64,000 nucleotides of DNA from contig JACDZG010000002.1 of NCBI GenBank assembly GCA_013426805.1, positions 1 through 64,000 on the forward strand. Reading direction: 5' to 3'. A program made the position numbers and the translations under genes. Of this stretch, positions 17,898-27,272 are shown piece by piece. A model generated the notes under the pieces. The model searched no databases. It was not told the DNA's origin and saw nothing but the letters and a program-made list of their open reading frames with translations. This stretch comes from Chromatiaceae bacterium (GTDB taxonomy: Bacteria; Pseudomonadota; Gammaproteobacteria; Chromatiales; Chromatiaceae). Positions within the stretch are counted from its first letter, which is position 1, and the number at the start of each line of letters is the position of its first letter.

Positions 17898-19209
17898 CGA
17901 TGGGCAACTACGGCACGGCTTGCGCGACAAGGCGGTCTTCGTCGGCGTCTCCGCCGTGCAGGAAGCGCAGCAGGAGGACGTCTTCTACACGGCCTATCCC
18001 GGGGAAGGGCAGGACATCCTGGTCAGTGGGGTCGAGATCGCCGCCACCGCCTACGCCAATCTCGTGCGCAACGAGTCGATCCACCCCCTGGGGCCGGCCA
18101 GGCTGTCGGCGCTGCTGCTCGCCTGGGGCCTGCTGGTCGGCGCGCTCGCCCAACTGTTGGCACCGCGCCAGGCGATCCCGGTCATCCTCCTGCTCGCGGC
18201 CGCCTACTCGCTGCTGGTATATCAGGCCTTCGTCCACTTGGACCTCTGGCTGCCGTGGGTGGTGCCGATCGGGGTCCAGGCCCTCCCCGCGCTGGTGCTC
18301 GGTCTTTGGCTTGGCTATCGCGCGGAGTGGCAGGCGAAGCGGCGCATCGCCGCCGCCCTCGACCGCTACCTCCCGGCCCCGGTCGCGGCCGAACTCGCGG
18401 CCGATGTCTACCGGGCCGGCATCCGCGGCAAGGTCCTGAAAGGGGTCTGTATCGCGACCGATGGGGAGCAGTACACAACCCTTGCGGAGCGCTTGCGCCC
18501 GCATGAACTCCACGCCCTGCTGAACGACTACTACGCGGTCGTGTTCGAACCGATCCGCCGGAGCGCGGGTTTCGTCTCCGACGTGGTCGGCGACTCCTGT
18601 CTGGGGCTGTGGATCGGCGCCGGGTCGGGGACCATGGCAGCGGAACGGCGTCGGGGCTGCGAGGCCGCAATCGACATCCTCGAAGCGGTGCGTGCCTTCA
18701 ACGCGGCCCGCCCGGATGGCGGCATCCCGATCCGCATCGGCCTGCACTTCGGCGAGGTCTTCTTAGGCGACGTCGGCGCTGCCAACCATTACGAGTACCG
18801 TGCCGTCGGCGATGTCGTCAACACCGCTTCGCGCATTGAGCAGGCCAGCAAAAAGCTCGGCACCCGGCTCCTGGTCTCCGCCGCGGTCATGGATGGCATC
18901 GACGCGCTGATGTGGCGGGACTTGGGGCTCTTTCAGCTCGCCGGCAAGCGCAACCCGATCCATCTCTACGAATTGCTCGGCCGGACCGCCGCGGGCGATG
19001 AGCAGACAACGGACTTCGTGCACGACTTTGCGCGGGCTCTCGCCGCGATGCAGCGCGGCGAATGGACGCAAGCGCGCGACGGCTTCACGGCACTCCTCAG
19101 GCGCCGCCCGGACGACGGGCCATCGCATTTCTTTGCCGGGTTCTGTCACGACTGCATTAGGCGTCCGCCGCCGGAGGGGCGCGGTATCGTGCGATTCGAC
19201 ACGAAGTAG
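16951..19209 (+). CDS. CHASE2-domain class III nucleotide cyclase
   Basis: 752 residues from ATG 16951; a TTG at 16840 would overlap the 97-aa gene. Order: one N-terminal membrane helix (about 13-35), an extracytoplasmic CHASE2 sensor (about 40-340), three closely spaced membrane helices (about 375-460), then a class III cyclase domain. Metal-binding Asp residues are in CIATDGEQYTTLAERL and VVGDSCLGLW; the transition-state Asn/Arg pair is in VGDVVNTASRIEQASK. The residue that usually selects adenine (Lys) is not Lys, so ATP versus GTP is open. It would sense a periplasmic signal and make cNMP. A Crp-family gene lies 1.8 kb downstream. Confidence 0.88.
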   Translation: MPGGPSTSRLNRPVRALLFGLALGLAGTALELSSAGMSLEEDLALRWLFRLRGPLPPPQDVALIAIDRASQRKLGLPRQYRQWPRHRHTQLIERLIAAGPRLLVFDIFFAERHDDDAAFADALQRAGHVLLAQRIETERSHPGGRDGPMLEIETLVDPSAPLTAAATAVAPFVLPAAPQRVSQFWTFKPECGDAPTLPTVAFQLHVLELYPALRELLIAVDPPRFADLPPSLASRPASAGLIETMRRLRGAFRADPRLYAAALAAAQSRGAFSSAERTRLVTLLDLYAAEHSRYLKYYGPPATVEPLSFERVLTMDDGQLRHGLRDKAVFVGVSAVQEAQQEDVFYTAYPGEGQDILVSGVEIAATAYANLVRNESIHPLGPARLSALLLAWGLLVGALAQLLAPRQAIPVILLLAAAYSLLVYQAFVHLDLWLPWVVPIGVQALPALVLGLWLGYRAEWQAKRRIAAALDRYLPAPVAAELAADVYRAGIRGKVLKGVCIATDGEQYTTLAERLRPHELHALLNDYYAVVFEPIRRSAGFVSDVVGDSCLGLWIGAGSGTMAAERRRGCEAAIDILEAVRAFNAARPDGGIPIRIGLHFGEVFLGDVGAANHYEYRAVGDVVNTASRIEQASKKLGTRLLVSAAVMDGIDALMWRDLGLFQLAGKRNPIHLYELLGRTAAGDEQTTDFVHDFARALAAMQRGEWTQARDGFTALLRRRPDDGPSHFFAGFCHDCIRRPPPEGRGIVRFDTK

Positions 19210-19381
19210 CGGCCGGCTATCGCTCCGCCATCACTCACATGAACTGATGTGCGGCGGGGCAAGTGATCGGCTGAACGGTTCACTGGTGAACTGCCCCGCA
19301 ACCGCGCGTGGTTCAGCAATCGTGGTCACCCACAGCACTGTCCCGGCAGCCATTGACCAGGTGCCGCCGGGAGGTCAACGC

Positions 19382-19618
19382 TTAGTGCCGCCGGACATCG
19401 TCAGACCATTGGATGTCGCCGTTCCGGGTCAACACCCCGGTGTTGCAGGCGTAGATGTAACCGTCATCGCATCTGACTGCCGCAGCGTCGCGGTCGACTT
19501 CAGTCCAGACAAACGAGCCCCGCTGATTGCCGCATCCGACGCCACGGGTCTCGCCGGTGCGAAGGACCGTGACGGTGCCGTGGGTGTGGTCGATCCGTTG
19601 GCGGTGAAAAGCGGTCAT
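19382..19618 (-). CDS. Small hypothetical protein (78 aa)
   Basis: MTAFHRQRIDHTHGTVTV onward, with AGGAG six bases before ATG 19618. It contains CGNQRGSFVWTEVDRD and a DDGYIYACNTG segment, with three Cys and predicted beta strands. A longer reading adds 27 residues but lacks a ribosome site. No family recognised. It lies between the cyclase and the response regulator, on the regulator's strand. Confidence 0.5.
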   Translation of the reverse strand: MTAFHRQRIDHTHGTVTVLRTGETRGVGCGNQRGSFVWTEVDRDAAAVRCDDGYIYACNTGVLTRNGDIQWSDDVRRH

Positions 19619-19716
19619 GATCTTGCTCCTGTCACCAAACACGATAAGATCTGCACTCGGCGCGTCTGCCGGGGCCGATCCCATCCCAGAACAACGCATA
19701 CCGCGCTGGGCGCGGG

Positions 19717-20526
19717 TTAATTGATGACGCTGCGGTTGATCCTCTCCAAATTGGTGCGCGCGAGCGATGTGATCGGGCCGTCCTCCAGCAGTCCGGCTTG
19801 CACCGCATGCCGTACCACGTCGGCCAGCGAATGCAGTCCAAGCTTATCCATCAATCGCTGACGGTAAGTGTCCACCGTCCGCGGACTGATTTGTAAGATG
19901 CGCGCGATTTCCTTACTGCTGTTGCCGAGGCCAATCATCCGGATCACCTCGCGCTCGCGTTGCGACAGGGGTGCAGAGTGGCGATTAACGCTCTGGAGTG
20001 CGCGCAGCTTAGCGCGAATGGATCGAGTGACAAAGGTGTTGCCGGCGGCCACGCTTTGCACCGCGAGCATCAACTCTTCAAATGGACTTTCCTTAAGGAC
20101 ATAACCCGCGACACCCGTGTCCAACACCCGGCAGGCAGTGGCAGGATCGTCGTTCATCGCAAGAAACACAATTTGCGTATCGAGGTTGACACTCTCGACC
20201 ATACCGAGCACTTCGCGAGAAGTCAAATCAAGCCGGCGAAAAGCAAGGATGGCGACCTCGGGACGAAGCGAGACGATAAGCTCCCCTGCCGTGCGACTAT
20301 CGGCGGCCTCGCCGAGCAATGTGATGTCTGGTTCCGCCTGGAGCAGGGCGACCAACCCCTGGCGAAACATTGTGTGATCATCGGCGACAATGACCCCGAT
20401 TGATGAGGCGCGGCCATCCGTAGCAACCGTACGACTGATCTCGGCCAGGCCGCTACCGTCGACAGTAACCTGCGGCACGCAGGCTAACACTCGGTCTGAC
20501 GAGATCTGCAAGGAATCGCAATACAT
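19717..20526 (-). CDS. NarL/LuxR-family response regulator lacking the phospho-acceptor Asp
   Basis: About 269 residues. A receiver domain follows a 45-residue N-terminal extension: acidic pair in IGVIVADDHTMFRQGL and a conserved Lys in GYVLKESPFEEL. The position that should be the phosphorylated Asp reads PEVAILAFRRLDL, so it is Ala (about residue 95). A LuxR-type helix-turn-helix follows (LSQREREVIRMIGLGNSSKE onward, then TVDTYRQRLMDKLGL). Start 20526 is chosen because GGAGG lies eight bases upstream; ATG 20541 adds five residues. Probably a phosphorylation-independent transcription factor. No kinase gene is adjacent. Confidence 0.88.
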   Translation of the reverse strand: MYCDSLQISSDRVLACVPQVTVDGSGLAEISRTVATDGRASSIGVIVADDHTMFRQGLVALLQAEPDITLLGEAADSRTAGELIVSLRPEVAILAFRRLDLTSREVLGMVESVNLDTQIVFLAMNDDPATACRVLDTGVAGYVLKESPFEELMLAVQSVAAGNTFVTRSIRAKLRALQSVNRHSAPLSQREREVIRMIGLGNSSKEIARILQISPRTVDTYRQRLMDKLGLHSLADVVRHAVQAGLLEDGPITSLARTNLERINRSVIN

Positions 20527-21012
20527 AACACCAGCCTCCATAGGCCTATAACGCCCAGGTATCGTCAGTTCATTCGTTATGGCTTATAGCGTTCTCACCT
20601 GATATCCAGACAGACCCTTGGTGTAGGGGCGGGTTTGAAACCCGCCCCTACATCCGGTTATCACGTTCGACGGCTCTATAACCATCTCGCCGAATGGACT
20701 CATCACAACAGCATCCTGCATAGCATGTCACCGAGTGGCGTGTAGCGGTCACACAGTTCGCCTCATGAGCCGATGATGATGATTATGCCCTTTGCCGCGG
20801 GTACTGACCTGCCGCCTTTTCGGCTGACCCAGTGGCGAATATTCTGCAGGTGTGCGGCGCGGGCCGCGCCTGGCGAGGCCTGGGGCAGACGGATCGCGCA
20901 CTGCGCCGGTGGGCCTGCTAGGGTAGGATGAGAGGCTGCCAGCGACACCATGATCGAAGCGGGTTGCGGGGGCAAGGCAGTGGTCTGCCCGGTCCGCGCG
21001 TAACCCCGCACC
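20527..21012. other. Intergenic region with a REP-like palindrome
   Basis: 486 bases between divergently transcribed regulators. It contains the palindrome at 20623-20651. A 51-codon plus-strand ORF near 20776 and a 99-codon minus-strand ORF at 20749-21048 lack clear ribosome sites and family resemblance, and I do not call them genes. Promoters for both flanking regulators should lie here. Confidence 0.5.
20623..20651. repeat. REP-like palindrome (GTAGGGGCGGGTTT arms)
   Basis: Perfect 14-bp arms around one central base. It resembles the two palindromes at 35632-35651 and 35699-35724 in starting near GTAGG and ending CCTAC. All three lie between genes. Confidence 0.8.
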
Positions 21013-21717
21013 ATGCGCGAACAGAGGGGCAAGCCATTGATCGTTCAATCGCCGCAGACGCGGGCAGCGACAGTTGCCGGTGCTCAGACCAAGACGGAGC
21101 CATCCGCCGCCGTTGCCTTGGCGGCGCTGATGGGCGAAGGCGCAGTCCGCAGCTATCCGAAGCGGACCATCCTGATCACCGAGGGCGACAGCGGCGGCTT
21201 TCTGCTGGCCGTGCTATCCGGGCGCGTCAAGGTCTACACGAGTGATGCCAAAGGCAAGGAACTGACCCTGGACTATTGCGGACCAGGCGAGATCCTCGGT
21301 GAGATGGCGATGGATGGCGGCGTGCGTTGCGCCTCGGTGATGGCCGTCGAGGCGACGCGTTGCGCCTTGGTCTCTCACGCGCGCTTGCGCGAGCGACTCG
21401 CGACCGATCCCGGCTTGGCGGTGGATCTCATCAATTTACTCATCCAGCGCGCACGCGTCGCCACTCGCAGGTCCAAGGATCTGGCGCTGGCGAACGTTTA
21501 TCAACGGGTTGCCCGGCTCCTGGAGGTACTCGCGCAACCGGATGCGGCGGGAACCCAGACCGTACACGAGCGGCTCAGCCAGCAAGCCATCGCCGAGCGT
21601 GTCGGCGCCTCGCGCGATATGGTTCGCAGGGTCTTTAACGGATTGATCGAAGGCGCCTATTTGGAAGTGAATCAGCGCGCCATCCGCATCCTGAAAAAAC
21701 TCCCCGCCGACTGGTAA
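21013..21717 (+). CDS. Crp/Fnr-family transcriptional regulator
   Basis: 234 residues. A cNMP-binding jelly roll (about 45-150: PKRTILITEGDSGGFLLAVLSG, then GPGEILGEMAMDGGVRCASV with the phosphate-binding Glu/Arg region) is followed by a winged helix (LSQQAIAERVGASRDMVRRVFNGL, recognition helix). It has no Fnr-type Cys cluster, so it more likely binds a cyclic nucleotide or another small ligand. Encoded 1.8 kb from a CHASE2 cyclase, it is a candidate receptor for that signal, but this is inference. Confidence 0.88.
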   Translation: MREQRGKPLIVQSPQTRAATVAGAQTKTEPSAAVALAALMGEGAVRSYPKRTILITEGDSGGFLLAVLSGRVKVYTSDAKGKELTLDYCGPGEILGEMAMDGGVRCASVMAVEATRCALVSHARLRERLATDPGLAVDLINLLIQRARVATRRSKDLALANVYQRVARLLEVLAQPDAAGTQTVHERLSQQAIAERVGASRDMVRRVFNGLIEGAYLEVNQRAIRILKKLPADW

Positions 21718-21948
21718 GCACTCAACCGGCGCACGCGCGGTCTTAGCCTGACCCCAGCGCCATCGACGGTCACCGCGGCATCGTCACCTGCCCAACTTGT
21801 CGCCCCTCCCCCGCTCGCCGGACACCGGCTCGATAAGGGTTGCTTATGCTTTTTCCTGCAACCATAATGCTGCAATGCAACAAAAGGTCGTGGGGCCGCG
21901 AGCGACTTGGCCCCCGGCCCAGAACTGCCCTTGGGGCAGGGGAACTGA

Positions 21949-22719
21949 ATGTATGAACCACATCTGGTCGAACATGAAACCAATCACCTAAACCCGGCGC
22001 CCCAGGCGCTGAATCTGCGTATCCGGCCCTCCGGAGCCGTCGACCGGGAACGGCTCAAGGCATGCTTCGGCGCACTGTCTCCCGAGTCGCGGCGGATGCG
22101 CTTCTTTGCCAGCAAACCCAACCTCAGCGACGCGGAGCTGGACCTCTTTTCCGGCGCCGACGGCTGGGACCACATCGCCGTCGCGGCGGTCCGGCTGGAC
22201 GACCAGGGCCGGGAGACCGAGAGCCTGGGCTTCGCTCGTTGTATCCGTTTGGCCCCTGGGGGTGACCGCGCGGAGTTCTCGATTACCGTGGCCGACGCCG
22301 CTCACGGCCAGGGCGTCGGAACCGCCATGTCCCGCCAACTGCTGGAACTGGCCCGAGTGGCCGGCATCCGGCACCTGCGTTTTGAGGTGTTGGCCGAAAA
22401 CGTGCCGATGCGCAAGCTCGCCCGAACGATCGGCGGCACGCCTGAATGGACGGGCGACGGTATCGTCGAGTACGACTGTGAACTGCTGCCGCCAGTCGAT
22501 CCGCACCGGGGGCTGCCCTGGTTCGCCAGCCCGCGGCAACTGCTCAGCGCCTACGTGGATCTGTGGCTTGCCTCGCTCGATCGCGGCCGGTACGCGGCGC
22601 GGACCGCCCAACAGGGGTTTGCCCACTGGCTGGACCAGGTGTCGCGCCGCAGCGCCGGGGGCGGATCGCCGCCGGACGCGGAACAGCGGCGTCAACCGGA
22701 GGGTACGGCCCCATCCTGA
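21949..22719 (+). CDS. GNAT-family N-acetyltransferase
   Basis: 256 residues. Acetyl-CoA-binding motif A is AHGQGVGTAMSRQLLELAR (about 123-141), preceded by the beta strands AEFSITVADAA and followed by LRFEVLAENVPMRKLARTIG. The region after about 180 is an extra tail of about 75 residues. The family moves an acetyl group from acetyl-CoA to an amine; similar domains occur in Pat-type protein acetyltransferases. The substrate is unknown. ATG 21949 has GGGGA about ten bases upstream. Confidence 0.82.
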   Translation: MYEPHLVEHETNHLNPAPQALNLRIRPSGAVDRERLKACFGALSPESRRMRFFASKPNLSDAELDLFSGADGWDHIAVAAVRLDDQGRETESLGFARCIRLAPGGDRAEFSITVADAAHGQGVGTAMSRQLLELARVAGIRHLRFEVLAENVPMRKLARTIGGTPEWTGDGIVEYDCELLPPVDPHRGLPWFASPRQLLSAYVDLWLASLDRGRYAARTAQQGFAHWLDQVSRRSAGGGSPPDAEQRRQPEGTAPS

Positions 22720-22810
22720 CCCATGACGAAATTGTCACCCCAGCCAACTGGCAGCGAGCACTACTGGCCCATACATTGGCGGAACATCGCAGTCGATCAC
22801 CGGAGACCTC

Positions 22811-24202
22811 ATGCACCGACGCGCGCTCGCACTCAGCCTGCTCATCGTTCCGCTCCTGACGACCGCGGCGGCGTTCGCCGACGCCCCCAAAGTCTTCGAG
22901 CGGCAGCTCGACAACGGGCTCAAAATCCTGGTCAAGCCGGACCACCGTGCCCCGATCCTGACCACGCAGGTCTGGTACAAGGTGGGGGCGAGTTATGAGT
23001 ACGGCGGCCTCACCGGCGTCTCGCACATTCTCGAACATATGATGTTCAAGGGTACCCACACCCGCGGCCCCGGCGAGTTTTCGCGCATCATCGCGGAGCA
23101 CGGCGGTGAGGAGAACGCCTTTACCGGGTCGGACTACACCACTTACTACCAGAATCTGGCGAGCGACCGGCTGGAGGTCTCGTTCGCGCTGGAGGCCGAC
23201 CGGATGCGCAATCTGGCGCTGGACCCGGCGCAGTTTGCCAAGGAACTGGAGGTCGTGAAGGAAGAGCGGCGGATGCGCACCGACGACGACCCCCAGTCGC
23301 TCACCTATGAGCATTTCGACGCGACGGCGTTTCTCGCCTCGCCCTACGGCAACCCGGTGATCGGCTGGCCCGGCGACCTGGAGCAACTCACGGTAGAGGA
23401 TTTACGCACCTGGTATCGCCTCTGGTACGCGCCAAATAACGCGACCCTGGTGGTTGTCGGCGACGTCGACCCGGATCAGGTGTTCGCCCTGGCGGAACAG
23501 TATTTCGGGCCGCTCAAGGCGGAAACGGTCGCCCCGCCCAAAACCCGCGCCGAACCGCAACAGTTAGGCGAGCGGCGCATCCGAGTCAAGGCGCCGGCCC
23601 AGGAGCCCTACCTCCTGATGGGCTATCAGACACCGGCCATCGCCGATGCCGAGGAGGCGTGGGAGCCCTTTGCCCTGGAGGTCCTGGCTTCGGTCCTGGA
23701 CGGCGGCAACAGCGCACGCCTGACCCGCGAACTGGTGCGCGGCAGCCGGATCGCCGCCTCCACCGGCGCCTCTTACAGCGCCACCTCACGGCTGCCGGGG
23801 CTCTTCCTGTTCGACGGCGTACCCGCCAAGGGACACGACATTCCGGCCTTGGAGCAGGCCCTGCGCGCCCAGATCGAGCGGCTTGCGCAGGAGCCGGTCG
23901 AACCTGCCGAGTTAGAGCGGATTCGCACCCAGTTGATCGCCGGCAAGATCTTCGCCAAGGATTCAGTCTTCGCCCAGGCGATGGAGCTAGGACAACTGGA
24001 GAGTGTGGGACTGCCCTGGACCCTGGCCGATCAGTACGTCGACCGGCTGTCCGCGGTAACCCCGGAGCAGGTCCAGGCCGTAGCCCGCAAGTACCTGACC
24101 CCGGACCGGCTCACGGTCGCGGTCCTCGATCCCCAGCCGCTCGCCGGCAATCAACCGCAACGCGCCCCGACAGGGCTCGGAGGACACGACAATGTACGTT
24201 AA
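22811..24202 (+). CDS. M16 zinc metallopeptidase, catalytic subunit
   Basis: 463 residues with a signal peptide (MHRRALALSLLIVPLLTTAAAFA). The inverted zinc motif HxxEH is in HILEHMMFKGT, and the downstream acidic ligand lies in the NAFTGSDYTTYYQ-to-EADRMRNLAL region. Two M16 domains follow the pitrilysin pattern (WYRLWYAPNNATLVVVGDV). It is the active partner of a periplasmic two-gene protease; the inactive partner overlaps its 3' end by 11 bases. Confidence 0.92.
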   Translation: MHRRALALSLLIVPLLTTAAAFADAPKVFERQLDNGLKILVKPDHRAPILTTQVWYKVGASYEYGGLTGVSHILEHMMFKGTHTRGPGEFSRIIAEHGGEENAFTGSDYTTYYQNLASDRLEVSFALEADRMRNLALDPAQFAKELEVVKEERRMRTDDDPQSLTYEHFDATAFLASPYGNPVIGWPGDLEQLTVEDLRTWYRLWYAPNNATLVVVGDVDPDQVFALAEQYFGPLKAETVAPPKTRAEPQQLGERRIRVKAPAQEPYLLMGYQTPAIADAEEAWEPFALEVLASVLDGGNSARLTRELVRGSRIAASTGASYSATSRLPGLFLFDGVPAKGHDIPALEQALRAQIERLAQEPVEPAELERIRTQLIAGKIFAKDSVFAQAMELGQLESVGLPWTLADQYVDRLSAVTPEQVQAVARKYLTPDRLTVAVLDPQPLAGNQPQRAPTGLGGHDNVR

Positions 24203-25598
24203 CCGTCGAATGGGTACAGTCGGCTTTGCGCCGCCGGTCCCTGGTCGCGGACGGCCGGCGACGCTGCCGCGAGCCGGCCTGGCCGCCGCCCTGCTGCTGT
24301 TGATCGGCGTCGTCCAGGCCGGTCCCCGGATTGAAACCTGGCAGACCGGCAACGGTGCCCGGGTGCTGTTCGTGGCCGCCCCGGAACTGCCGATGGTGGA
24401 TGTCCGGGTCGTCTTCGACGCGGGCAGCGCCCGCGATGGAGCCCAGCCGGGGCTCGCCGCCTTCACCGCCGGCATGTTGACGGAAGGCGCCCGCGACTGG
24501 GACGCCGATACCATCGCCCTGCGCATGGAGAATGTCGGCGCCAGCCTGAGCGCATCCGCCGACCGGGACTTGGCCGGTGTCGCCATCCGCAGCCTGACGC
24601 AGGAGCCGGCGCTGGGGACCGCGGTCGAAACCCTGGCCGGCGTGCTGACGGCCCCCACCTTTCCGCCGAACGACCTGGAGCGGGAGCGCGAAAACGCCCT
24701 GATCGGCCTGCGCCAGGAGCAGGAGCAGCCCGCCAAGGTCGGCCAGAAGGCGCTGTTTCGACAGGTTTTCGGCACCCATCCCTATGCCGCGGACCCGGCC
24801 GGCACCGAGGACTCGATCCGCGCCCTCACCCGCGCCGACCTGCAAGCATTCCACCAGCGCTATTTCACCGGGTCCAATGCCGTCGTCGCCATCGTCGGCG
24901 CACTGGACAAACCTACCGCGGAAGCTCTGGCCGAACGGGTGGTGGGCGGTTTGCCGGCCGGTGAGCGGCCCCCGGCCCTACCGCCGGTCGCCGACCTGAC
25001 CGCCGCCGCGGTCGAGCGGATCACCTTCCCGTCGAGCCAGACCCATGTCCTGGCCGGTCAGCCCGGCATGGCCCGCGGCGATCCGGACTACTTCGCACTC
25101 TACCTGGGCAATCACATCCTGGGCGGCAGCGGCTTGGTCTCGCTGCTGATGAATGAGGTCCGGGAGCAGCGCGGGCTGTCCTACAGCACCTACAGCTATT
25201 TCGTGCCCATGGCCAAACCGGGTCCCTTCCTGATGGGCCTGCAGACCAAGAACGCCCAGGCGGACCAGGCGCGCACGGTCATGATCGACACGCTCAAGCG
25301 CTTCGCTACCGAGGGTCCGACCGCGGAGCAAGTCAGTGCCGCCAAAAAGAATGTCGCCGGCGGCTTCCCGCTGCGCATCGCGGAGAACTCGGACATCATC
25401 CAATATCTGGCGGTGATCGGGTTCTACGGGCTGCCGCTCGACTATCTGGACCGCTTCACCGATCGCATCCAGGCCGTGACCGCCGAGCAAATCCGCGACG
25501 CCTTCGCCCGCCGCGTCCACCCGGACCGACTCGCCATCGTCACCGTCGGCGGCGACGCCGACACCGCGCAAGTGCCCGCGACCGGTGACCCGGGCTAA
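24192..25598 (+). CDS. M16 peptidase-like protein, non-catalytic subunit
   Basis: 468 residues with an N-terminal hydrophobic segment (LAAALLLLIGVVQAG). The M16 fold is clear (FDAGSARDGAQPGLAAFTAG, FHQRYFTGSNAVVAIVGAL), but the HxxEH zinc motif is missing at the place where the partner has it. An R/Y-type substrate-binding stretch is seen in LMNEVREQRGLSYSTYSY. Such partners complete the protease chamber. It overlaps the catalytic gene upstream and rsmD downstream. Confidence 0.9.
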   Translation: MYVNRRMGTVGFAPPVPGRGRPATLPRAGLAAALLLLIGVVQAGPRIETWQTGNGARVLFVAAPELPMVDVRVVFDAGSARDGAQPGLAAFTAGMLTEGARDWDADTIALRMENVGASLSASADRDLAGVAIRSLTQEPALGTAVETLAGVLTAPTFPPNDLERERENALIGLRQEQEQPAKVGQKALFRQVFGTHPYAADPAGTEDSIRALTRADLQAFHQRYFTGSNAVVAIVGALDKPTAEALAERVVGGLPAGERPPALPPVADLTAAAVERITFPSSQTHVLAGQPGMARGDPDYFALYLGNHILGGSGLVSLLMNEVREQRGLSYSTYSYFVPMAKPGPFLMGLQTKNAQADQARTVMIDTLKRFATEGPTAEQVSAAKKNVAGGFPLRIAENSDIIQYLAVIGFYGLPLDYLDRFTDRIQAVTAEQIRDAFARRVHPDRLAIVTVGGDADTAQVPATGDPG

Positions 25599-26208
25599 GG
25601 CGCCGGGCCGATCCCCGGCCGGGTCGGGCGGCGGCGCCGGGCGCTTGCGCATCATCGGCGGCCGCTACCGGGGCCGCCGCCTGCCCATCCCCGACCAGCC
25701 GGGATTGCGGCCCACTGCCGACCGGGTGCGCGAGACCCTGTTCAACTGGCTGGCACCGGTGCTGCCGGGCGCGCGCTGCCTGGATCTCTTCGCCGGCAGC
25801 GGCGCCATCGGGTTCGAGGCCGCCTCACGCGGCGCCGGTGAAGTCGTGTTGATCGAGCGTAACGCGGCGGTCGCCCGACAACTGCGCGCCAACCTCCTGA
25901 CGCTCGCGGCGCCGCACGTCAGCGTCATCCAGGCGGACGCGCTGACTTGGCTGGCCGCCGGGGCCAGACCTTTCGATCTGGTGTTCATCGACCCGCCCTT
26001 CGCCGACGACCTGCTGGCCCCGGCCTGCGCGCGGCTGACCGACAGCGGCTGGCTGGCGCCGGGCGCGCGGGTCTATCTGGAGACCGCGGCACGCGTCGGT
26101 TTCCCGCCACTACCCGCGGGATGGGAGCTGATTCGGGACAGCACCGCGGGCCGGGTCCGCTTCGGGGTCGCTCTGATACCAGGGGCCGCGGGGATCGCGT
26201 CCGACTGA
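25585..26208 (+). CDS. rsmD: 16S rRNA (guanine(966)-N(2))-methyltransferase RsmD
   Basis: 207 residues from GTG 25585. IIGGRYRGRRLPIPDQPGLRP and TADRVRETLFNWL are the family start; LDLFAGSGAIGFEAASRGA is the SAM site and FIDPPFADDL the catalytic DPPF. It methylates G966 of 16S rRNA during 30S assembly. Its start overlaps the M16-like gene by 14 bases, so the genes are probably co-transcribed. rsmD beside coaD is a common order in gammaproteobacteria. Confidence 0.95.
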   Translation: MTRAKAPGRSPAGSGGGAGRLRIIGGRYRGRRLPIPDQPGLRPTADRVRETLFNWLAPVLPGARCLDLFAGSGAIGFEAASRGAGEVVLIERNAAVARQLRANLLTLAAPHVSVIQADALTWLAAGARPFDLVFIDPPFADDLLAPACARLTDSGWLAPGARVYLETAARVGFPPLPAGWELIRDSTAGRVRFGVALIPGAAGIASD

Positions 26209-27243
<1,035 letters not shown>

Positions 27244-27272
27244 GGATCGGCATCACCCCGGCGGTGCCCATC

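Noticed and set aside
20749-21048. 99-codon minus-strand ORF and a 51-codon plus-strand ORF in the regulator intergenic region
   Set aside because: No ribosome site, no conserved motif, and the minus-strand one overlaps the start of the Crp gene.
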